A stretch of 21,132 nt of DNA. It comes from Muribaculaceae bacterium (GTDB lineage: Bacteria; Bacteroidota; Bacteroidia; Bacteroidales; Muribaculaceae). The position numbers and the translations under genes were made by a program. How positions within the stretch are numbered: the stretch's first letter is position 1; every line of letters starts with the position of its first letter. The stretch lies in assembly GCA_022511505.1 (NCBI GenBank), contig JAFLTK010000232.1, positions 1-21,132 on the forward strand, in the 5' to 3' direction. This document shows positions 16,072-21,132 of the stretch, one piece after another. The notes beneath the pieces were generated by a model. That model was not told where the DNA came from, did no database searches, and saw only the letters and a program-made list of their open reading frames with translations.

Positions 16072-16099
16072 TAAACTCATAAACTTTAAACTCTAAACT
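16072..16099 (-). repeat. Four spaced TAAACT repeats (AGTTTA on the minus strand)
   Basis: TAAACT occurs at 16072, 16080, 16087 and 16094, with a start-to-start spacing of 7-8 bp, in the gap between the SDR stop and rpiB. It could be a run of regulator half-sites or simply low-complexity sequence. Confidence 0.7.
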
Positions 16100-16125
16100 T
16101 CAACTCGAGCGAAGCGAGAGGTGAA

Positions 16126-17025
16126 TTATTTTGGTTGGTTATCGAGATATTTGCGAGCGTCGGCATCAGAGGCGTCGGCGGGTTGGTCATTGTTGACGAT
16201 ACCGCGAGCGGCATTTTCGACGACTGTCTCCATGCTTGATTGCTCCTCGACCACAATCGGTTCTTCCTCTTTCTTGGGCTCACCGCAGAGAGCGTCGACG
16301 GGCATTCTGACCCAAAGGCAGCGAGGGATGAGTCGCCAGGCGGCTGTCACCAATCGCCAGCGCCAGTCGAGGGTGGCAACGCGCTGACGGCGGAGTATGG
16401 CGAGTTCGATAAGCGGAGCCACATAGTCGAGGGTCATAATCATTGGGTAGTCGACGGCCTCGTTGAGCAAGGCAGTGCGTATAAAGCCGGGTCGAATGTC
16501 GGTAAAGTCGATGTTGACTCGCTGACGACGGGCAAGTTGTTCAAGAGCCTCGATATATGTGTTTTGGAAGCGCTTTGAAGCGCTGTAGGCTGCGGCAACA
16601 CCAATACCCTTTGTTCCGGCTATAGAGGTGATAACGGCAATCTGACCGCGGTCACGGTTGGCAGTGTCACGGAAGTAGCGATAGGCGGCAAGAGTGATTC
16701 GAGCCATCCCGACAACGTTGGTCTCGAGCGTTACAACCTCGCGCTCGATGTCAAGCGTAGGGTTCTGGAAGCCGGTGCCGGTGGCATAGAGCAGCACGTC
16801 CATTCCTCCAAGAGCCTCAATCAGGTTGTTGAAACGCTCTACCGAGTCGGGGAGGGTGACGTCGATAGTGCGATATACTACAGAGTCGGGAAACTCTTTC
16901 TGTAACTCTTTCAACGGGGCTTCGCGGCGAGCGGCCACGCCTACACGCCATCCCATGCGCGCGAAATCGCGGGCTACGCGATTGCCGATGCCCGATGATG
17001 CGCCTACGATTATAATGTTTTTCAT
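16126..17025 (-). CDS. SDR-family NAD(P)-dependent oxidoreductase
   Basis: 299 residues. A classical short-chain dehydrogenase/reductase of unknown substrate. Cofactor motif GASSGIG at residues 8-14, with Arg33-Arg34 after the second strand, which suggests NADP(H). Catalytic residues Ser134 (VITSIAG), Tyr147 and Lys151 (YSASK) are all present, as is the NVVG strand near 103-106. The core ends near residue 235. A C-terminal tail of roughly 60 residues, acidic and low in complexity (EEEPIVVEEQSSMETVVE), goes beyond the usual 250 residues and has no obvious function. The start lies 44 bp after the DUF6048-like gene, so it may be the last gene of the GT2 operon. The start gives MKNIIIVGASSGIG, as expected. 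Confidence 0.88.
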   Translation of the reverse strand: MKNIIIVGASSGIGNRVARDFARMGWRVGVAARREAPLKELQKEFPDSVVYRTIDVTLPDSVERFNNLIEALGGMDVLLYATGTGFQNPTLDIEREVVTLETNVVGMARITLAAYRYFRDTANRDRGQIAVITSIAGTKGIGVAAAYSASKRFQNTYIEALEQLARRQRVNIDFTDIRPGFIRTALLNEAVDYPMIMTLDYVAPLIELAILRRQRVATLDWRWRLVTAAWRLIPRCLWVRMPVDALCGEPKKEEEPIVVEEQSSMETVVENAARGIVNNDQPADASDADARKYLDNQPK

Positions 17026-17069
17026 CGTTATCAGGAATTTGGTTATGTCATTTCTTTATAAACGACCGG

Positions 17070-17915
17070 TTATGGCCGCTTGTTCACGTCAAACGTATAC
17101 ATTATTAAGAAACCTCCGGTAATTGACCCTTTGTTTTTGCCATAGCCGGGAATGACCATTGGCTCGCCGGTTGTCGACTTGGTTTGATGGAGGATTCCGT
17201 GGAATTTGGCCATCCATCCCATCGAAAGATGCCCTACAATCTTGACCTTGACACCGAGGCCCAACTCATAGTAGCCGGCAGTCACGTTGCGCGCAGGGAA
17301 ATCTACGGGGACCTGTTCACCCCAGTAGGCGTCGTCGACAGTGACGTCGGTCAGGCTGTAACTGAAATGGGTGAAGCCATATCGGGCGAGGGCATACAGT
17401 TGATAGTCAGAGTTATTGTTGTAGAGGAAGTTGTAGTTTAGTCCGATTTTGAAGTAGGGGGCGAGGGGCGACGTATAGGTAAAATTCATGGCCTCGGGGG
17501 TGTCTTTGGTTGTCGATAATCCAAACTCAAAGACGGGGGCGAAACGGTTGTGAAACGAGACCTCTCCCATCACCGACGCGCCGCCAAATTTCTGTCCCAA
17601 GGCCCTCATCACCGGGTCCCAGATGTCGACACCGACGGTGACACCGTTCAGACGCGGGTAGACGTATCCGGGCCGTCGCATTGCGGTAGTGTCGACCCAC
17701 TCGACCCCGGTGACCGTGTCGACAAGGACGATGTTACCGTTGTCATCATGGTAATGGGCCATGCGCGAGAGGTCAACCTCATCGGTGGTTGATGTCGGTT
17801 TTTTTGCGGTTTGATTTGACGGGGTGGATGGTGTCACGGGGGTGATGCGTCGCTGGGCGACGACACTCGTGAATATGATGACGATGGCCGAGAGGAATAT
17901 AAGGAGGCGCTTCAT
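17070..17915 (-). CDS. DUF6048-like exported beta-strand-rich protein
   Basis: 281 residues. A signal peptide (MKRLLIFLSAIVIIFTSVVAQ) lacks a lipobox Cys; a Thr/Pro/Ser-rich linker follows at residues 22-45. The remainder alternates short amphipathic strands rich in Tyr, Phe and Gly (VTVGVDIWDPVMRALGQKFG, YFKIGLNYNFLYN, YYELGLGVKVKI) and ends GGFLIMYTFDVNKRP, fitting a small outer-membrane beta barrel. It resembles the DUF6048 family of Bacteroidales, usually found next to DUF6452 genes, as here. The function is unknown. Its start overlaps the upstream stop by 4 bp, so the two are probably translated together. Confidence 0.75.
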   Translation of the reverse strand: MKRLLIFLSAIVIIFTSVVAQRRITPVTPSTPSNQTAKKPTSTTDEVDLSRMAHYHDDNGNIVLVDTVTGVEWVDTTAMRRPGYVYPRLNGVTVGVDIWDPVMRALGQKFGGASVMGEVSFHNRFAPVFEFGLSTTKDTPEAMNFTYTSPLAPYFKIGLNYNFLYNNNSDYQLYALARYGFTHFSYSLTDVTVDDAYWGEQVPVDFPARNVTAGYYELGLGVKVKIVGHLSMGWMAKFHGILHQTKSTTGEPMVIPGYGKNKGSITGGFLIMYTFDVNKRP

Positions 17916-18430
17916 TTGTCGGCGCCCTCGTCGGCGGTGGCGATGAAGATGTTGAGTTGCTGAGTGGCGGTGTTGGTTATCAGCGAGTCAACAATTTTTA
18001 TGGAGTCAATCAGGTGACGGGTGTAGGTCAAGCGGTCGATGTGGTAGCGATACATGGCGCCACATTCCTCGCCGGCAAAGTAGGGCGACGCGGTGTAGTG
18101 GAACGTCAACGTGTCGTTCATCGCGTTGGATTCAAGCGCTTTATACCCGTAGTGGAAGCAGTAGGATGTCGTCCCGGCAGTTGCGCGAAAAGGGAGGTAG
18201 ACCTCGGTCAAGCGTGTCCCGATGGTATAAAGCAACGAGTCGCCGGGCGCACCGATACCCATTACTTGAATCGAGTCAAGGGGCATGCTTGCCTTCGTTC
18301 GGCTGTTATAAAAGCCGGCAAGGGGAAGGCTGCTCTGGTTTTCCATGCAACCGTCGGTGCTACAACTCGCGGCAAGCAACGACGCCACGGCTATGAAAAA
18401 AGCGGCTATTAATCCTTTTCGGCTCCCCAT
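17912..18430 (-). CDS. DUF6452-like lipoprotein
   Basis: 172 residues. The signal peptide has lipobox LLAASC, so Cys23 would be lipidated; a second Cys lies at 28. The mature part begins with a conserved-looking segment (LAGFYNSRTKASMPLDSIQVMGIGAPGDSLLY) and ends in strands including DRLTYTRHLIDSIKIVDSLI. It resembles the DUF6452 family, which in Bacteroidales sits directly before DUF6048. The role is unknown. The pair of a lipoprotein and a barrel-like partner suggests an envelope complex, which is inference. The gene starts 22 bp inside the nitroreductase gene; no later ATG would keep the signal peptide, so the overlap is probably real. Confidence 0.75.
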   Translation of the reverse strand: MGSRKGLIAAFFIAVASLLAASCSTDGCMENQSSLPLAGFYNSRTKASMPLDSIQVMGIGAPGDSLLYTIGTRLTEVYLPFRATAGTTSYCFHYGYKALESNAMNDTLTFHYTASPYFAGEECGAMYRYHIDRLTYTRHLIDSIKIVDSLITNTATQQLNIFIATADEGADK

Positions 18431-18951
18431 TTAACAATCTCCTGAATATCAACGCGTTTCTTGGCCGGAATGGAATCGTCGGCGGGATAACCGATTGGGA
18501 TGATGGCAATTGGCTCGAGATTCTCGGGGAGGTTGAGGCAGTCGGCAACCAAATAGGCGTCAAAGTTGCAAATCCAGCATGTCCCGAGTCCCAAGGCCGT
18601 GGCTGCCAGACAGATATGTTCAACGGCAATGGATATATCAACGTCGGTGTGGTCCTTGTTGTCGTCACCACGATGCCATGCCGTCGAGTGGTCGCCACAA
18701 GCGACGATATAGGCCGGGGCCGTCTTGACCCAGTCGCGGGCGTAGGCTTCATGGACAATCTGCCGGTCGGCGTCACTTTCAAGGACGATGAAGCGCCAAG
18801 GCTGGCGGTTGCATGCGCTTGGCGCCAGACGAGCCATCTCGAGGACGGCCTCAATCTTGTCGCGGCCGACGGCAACCGGCTGATAGGCGCGGCACGAGTA
18901 GCGGCGCTCTACGATATCTTTAAATGCTGCAAAAAGGTCGGTCTTTTCCAT
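18409..18951 (-). CDS. Nitroreductase-family FMN-dependent oxidoreductase
   Basis: 180 residues. A small flavoprotein of the nitroreductase superfamily, usually a homodimer that uses FMN and NAD(P)H; the natural substrate is unknown. The FMN-phosphate motif RYSCR (Arg17, Ser19, Arg21) is followed by the typical LEMARLAPSACNRQPWRFIVL at about 37-57. AVEHICLAATALGLGTCWI, the superfamily helix over the flavin, and AIIPIGYPAD near the C-terminus complete the fold. It begins 5 bp after the GT2 stop and overlaps the DUF6452-like gene by 22 bp, so it belongs to a four-gene operon. Confidence 0.92.
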   Translation of the reverse strand: MEKTDLFAAFKDIVERRYSCRAYQPVAVGRDKIEAVLEMARLAPSACNRQPWRFIVLESDADRQIVHEAYARDWVKTAPAYIVACGDHSTAWHRGDDNKDHTDVDISIAVEHICLAATALGLGTCWICNFDAYLVADCLNLPENLEPIAIIPIGYPADDSIPAKKRVDIQEIVKWGAEKD

Positions 18952-18956
18952 ATCTG

Positions 18957-19919
18957 TTAGATTTCTTCTTCGATTTCGTATGAATTGCGGCGCGGCGAGT
19001 TGCGAACAACCAGTTCGCCGACAAAGCCGGCCAGAAACAGCTGTGTCCCGATTATCATCGTCGTCAGCGCGATGTAGAAATATGGCGAGTTGGTGACAAG
19101 CGTGTAGGGATGACCGTTGTTGAGGTTATAGAGTTTCAGCGCGCCGACCACAATAACAGACACAAACCCAATCATGAACATCAGCGAGCCGAGCAAACCG
19201 AAGAAATGCATCGGTTTTGCACCAAAACGACCTGTAAACCAGAGAGTCGCAAGGTCGAGATAGCCGTTGACAAAACGGTCGAGGCCAAATTTTGTCTTGC
19301 CATACTTGCGGGCTTGGTGTTTGACAACCTTTTCGCCGATGCGCGTAAAGCCCGCGTTTTTAGCGAGGTAAGGGATGTAGCGGTGCATGTCGCCATAGAC
19401 CTCAATGTGCTTGACAACCTTGTTGCGATAGGCTTTCAGACCGCAGTTGAAATCATGAAGATTGTGGATACCGCTGACGCGGCGGGCCGTTGCGTTAAAC
19501 AACTTGGTGGGAATAGTCTTTGACAGCGGGTCATACCGTTTCTGTTTCCAGCCCGACACCAGGTCATAACCATCGGCGGTAATCATGCGGTAAAGTTCGG
19601 GAATCTCGTCCGGACTATCCTGAAGGTCGGCGTCCATGGTGATGACAACGTCACCCTTTGCTCTCGCAAAGCCAGTGTTGAGGGCCGGTGACTTGCCATA
19701 ATTGCGGCGGAACGCAACCCCGTGGATGGCCGGATTCTTGGCGCTAAGGTCTTTGATGACCTCCCACGACGAGTCGGTGCTCCCGTCGTTGACAAATATG
19801 ATTTCATAACTAAAGGCGTTGTCGGTCATGACACGTTCAATCCACGCAGCCAGTTCGGGCAACGACTCGGCCTCGTTATACAGAGGCACCACAACTGATA
19901 TATCCATTACATCACTCAT
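18957..19919 (-). CDS. Family 2 glycosyltransferase, polyprenyl-phosphate type (DPM1/GtrB-like)
   Basis: 320 residues. An N-terminal GT-A domain: VVVPLYNE at residues 9-16, VNDGSTDSSW at 43-52 and the metal/nucleotide motif MDADLQD at 95-101. RRNYGKSPALNTGFARAKGD and HDFNCGLKAYR mark the polyprenyl-phosphate glycosyltransferase group. Two membrane helices follow at about 237-262 and 280-304, then a short charged tail. Relatives move a sugar from a nucleotide donor to undecaprenyl phosphate at the inner membrane; the sugar here cannot be told. Met5 (19907) is an alternative start, since MDISVVVPLYNE is the usual N-terminus. It is the first gene of the operon, and a promoter lies only 10 bp before the upstream start. 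Confidence 0.92.
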   Translation of the reverse strand: MSDVMDISVVVPLYNEAESLPELAAWIERVMTDNAFSYEIIFVNDGSTDSSWEVIKDLSAKNPAIHGVAFRRNYGKSPALNTGFARAKGDVVITMDADLQDSPDEIPELYRMITADGYDLVSGWKQKRYDPLSKTIPTKLFNATARRVSGIHNLHDFNCGLKAYRNKVVKHIEVYGDMHRYIPYLAKNAGFTRIGEKVVKHQARKYGKTKFGLDRFVNGYLDLATLWFTGRFGAKPMHFFGLLGSLMFMIGFVSVIVVGALKLYNLNNGHPYTLVTNSPYFYIALTTMIIGTQLFLAGFVGELVVRNSPRRNSYEIEEEI

Positions 19920-19929
19920 TATATGGTCG

Positions 19930-19960
19930 CAAAATTAAACAATAAAACCCAAACCGCAAA
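19930..19960 (-). promoter_or_regulatory. Consensus Bacteroidota promoter of the GT2 operon
   Basis: On the minus strand TTTG (19960-19957), a 19-nt spacer and TAATTTTG (19937-19930) match the TTTG/TAnnTTTG consensus exactly. The box ends 10 bp before the ATG at 19919, so the transcript would carry almost no leader, or about 16 nt if translation begins at Met5. Confidence 0.75.
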
Positions 19961-20094
19961 ACATCCCGCCAACAACCGCCAAAAACGGAGAGGGCAAGAA
20001 ACACGGCAAGACATTGATTTTGTTCGCGAAGCGGGTATTATCCCGGGGACGAAAGGGGACAAGAGGGGCGAAACGCAGCTTCCAAAACGAAGTG

Positions 20095-20120
20095 CACTCC
20101 TCCCCCCGGGGGGAGGAGTG
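20095..20120. repeat. Perfect 26-bp GC-rich palindrome beside the IS30 element
   Basis: CACTCCTCCCCCC (20095-20107) is followed with no spacer by its exact reverse complement (20108-20120). It lies in the 298-bp gap between the GT2 start and the transposase start, about 10 bp before AGGTTTTTTAAC. With no loop and no adjoining T run it is a poor terminator. Some IS30-family elements are known to prefer palindromic targets. Confidence 0.95.
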
Positions 20121-20159
20121 GCCGCTAAAGGTTTTTTAACACTTCAACTGGCAATACTT

Positions 20160-20188
20160 AAATAAAAAGAAAGGAGACCGAAGTCTCC
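20160..20188 (-). terminator. C(UUCG)G-capped hairpin, terminator-like on the minus strand
   Basis: GGAGAC (20173-20178) and GTCTCC (20183-20188) pair around CGAA. On the minus strand the loop is TTCG closed by C-G, an extra-stable tetraloop, followed by TTTCTTTTTATTT. It would stop minus-strand transcription leaving the element toward the GT2 operon. In plus-strand RNA the same stem would sit just ahead of the transposase gene. Confidence 0.6.
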
Positions 20189-20217
20189 CAAAGATTAGTT
20201 ATTTTTGTATTGCTAAT

Positions 20218-21132
20218 ATGTATAAACAACTAACCTCGCATCAAAGGTCGCAAATTTTCGCCTTACTGCAAAAAAAAACATCGAGAAATGAAATCGCCCG
20301 GATTATAGGGTGTAGTGCATCAACAGTCTGTCGTGAGATAAAGCGAAACTCAACCGACAAGGGTAACTATTTATGGGAGAAAGCCGACGCTAAGGCTAAG
20401 AAGCGGCGAGAGCGAACGACCTCAAACCGCAAACTCGACCCAGTGCTTGTCTGGCGCATTAAACAGATGATCATTGACCACCAATGGTCGCCGGAGCAGA
20501 TAAAAGGAGTGCTCGCAAAGGAGGACATATCTATCTCAATACAAACGATATACAACATCATACACGCAGATCCAACCGGCGAACTGCGTAAGCATATGAG
20601 ACATCCGGACATGAAGCGCAAGACCAAGAAAGAACCCAAACCAACAAAGGCGACAAACATCGCCAATCGCACCAGTATCCATCAGCGACCACCTGAGGCC
20701 AACGGCACTCGATTTGGTGACTGGGAGATGGACCTGATTGTGGATGGGGCCCAGCATGCCATCCTCGTTCTCTTGGAACGCATGACAAACTTTACACTTA
20801 CTGAACGACTCAAGTTCGGCAAAAAGTCAGAACCGCTTGCAGAGGCGGTAATAAGGTTGCTATATCCTTATCGAAAGACTATCAAATCTATCACTACCGA
20901 CAACGGCAGCGAGTTTGCCGATCATTTGACAATCACAAAAAAACTCGGCGTTACAGTATATTTTGCTGACTCTTACTGCTCTTGGCAGAAAGGAGCTGTC
21001 GAGCATGCCAATAAACTGATTCGTCAGTATATCCCTAAAAAGTCCAATTTCAATGACTTCTCTGACAAGTATATCGCATGTGTTGGTCGCAAACTGAACC
21101 TACGACCCCGCAAAAAACTAAATTTTTCTACC
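20218..21132 (+). CDS. IS30-family transposase (3' end cut by the window edge)
   Basis: 305 residues are visible with no stop; relatives of this type run to about 320, so only the last few codons are missing. A DDE transposase that moves its own element by cut-and-circularise chemistry. N-terminal helix-turn-helix SRNEIARIIGCSASTVCREI (residues 22-41). The IS30 catalytic core shows GDWEMDLI (Asp172), TTDNGSEF (Asp228) and WQKGAVEHANKLIRQYIPK (Glu262), all intact. The end LRPRKKLNFST is the usual IS30 tail just before the stop. No frameshift or internal stop is seen, so the gene looks intact as far as visible. TATTTTTG (20200-20207), 10 bp before the ATG, matches the -7 box, but no -33 element is seen. 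Confidence 0.95.
   Translation, partial: MYKQLTSHQRSQIFALLQKKTSRNEIARIIGCSASTVCREIKRNSTDKGNYLWEKADAKAKKRRERTTSNRKLDPVLVWRIKQMIIDHQWSPEQIKGVLAKEDISISIQTIYNIIHADPTGELRKHMRHPDMKRKTKKEPKPTKATNIANRTSIHQRPPEANGTRFGDWEMDLIVDGAQHAILVLLERMTNFTLTERLKFGKKSEPLAEAVIRLLYPYRKTIKSITTDNGSEFADHLTITKKLGVTVYFADSYCSWQKGAVEHANKLIRQYIPKKSNFNDFSDKYIACVGRKLNLRPRKKLNFST

Larger units (their letters stand above)
20128..21132 (+). mobile_element. IS30-family insertion sequence, right end beyond the window
   Basis: The transposase gene starting at 20218 identifies the family. The left end is not proven: a likely terminal repeat lies in the stretch beginning near 20128, which includes AACACTTCAACTGGCAATAC (20138-20157), but the matching right end is outside the window, so neither the inverted repeats nor a target duplication can be checked. 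Codon use (frequent ATA, AGA, AAA) is more AT-rich than that of the host genes. Confidence 0.7.

Noticed and set aside
18409..18430. The 22-bp overlap of the nitroreductase and DUF6452-like genes as a possible frameshift
   Set aside because: Both proteins have complete family-like ends and starts, and the lipoprotein needs this start for its signal peptide. A real overlap is simpler.
19923..20165. An 80-codon open frame between the GT2 and transposase genes
   Set aside because: It covers the GT2 promoter and the 26-bp palindrome, and its composition is not coding-like.
1..21132. tRNA or rRNA genes
   Set aside because: No cloverleaf with a TTCGA-type arm and no rRNA-like conserved stretch was seen by eye in the intergenic gaps.

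Overview
The window looks like chromosomal DNA of a gut-type Bacteroidales, most likely Muribaculaceae or a close relative. This is inferred from the Mfa/Fim-type (type V) pilus lipoproteins, lipoproteins with acidic residues just after the lipobox Cys, TAnnTTTG promoter boxes, a lack of Shine-Dalgarno sequences, a DUF6452/DUF6048-type gene pair and a Bacteroidota-type IS30 transposase. No rRNA or tRNA is visible, so the family is not proven.

Layout. (1) 1-8442, plus strand: four tightly packed lipoprotein genes form a type V pilus (fimbria) operon: an Mfa2/FimB-type anchor, an Mfa1-type fimbrillin and two large fimbrillin/DUF4906-like adhesin subunits. A strong terminator closes it at 8529-8569. 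(2) 8631-12948, plus strand: valS (valyl-tRNA synthetase, with a changed HIGH motif), a 69-residue cysteine-containing protein and galE, closed by a terminator. (3) 13036-14653, plus strand: a single-gene unit for a surface lipoprotein of unknown function. (4) 14795-19960, minus strand: an HU-family protein with its own promoter and terminator; rpiB; an SDR-family reductase; and an envelope-flavoured operon reading GT2 glycosyltransferase, nitroreductase, DUF6452-like lipoprotein, DUF6048-like protein. (5) The right edge: an IS30-family transposase cut by the window end, next to a perfect 26-bp palindrome.

The most unusual signal is not a protein. Four unrelated genes (the first pilus gene, the 69-residue gene, galE and rpiB) are each preceded, right up to the start codon, by a low-complexity leader of CAA/AAC/ATC/ACC triplets that is almost free of G on the coding strand. 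At the left edge it is 102 nt with no G at all, built of a 9-bp unit repeated eight times. Neighbouring genes lack it. In a phylum that hardly uses Shine-Dalgarno pairing, these may be unstructured translation-enhancing leaders whose length can change by repeat slippage. The rpiB leader adds palindromes and a TAAACT repeat upstream; the 69-residue gene leader is preceded by a 9-bp GTTTTTA(C/T)T repeat and a stretch that could base-pair with it.

Function. The pilus operon would build a surface adhesive fibre. valS, galE and rpiB are housekeeping (translation, UDP-galactose supply, pentose phosphate interconversion). The GT2 operon probably serves envelope glycolipid or polysaccharide assembly.
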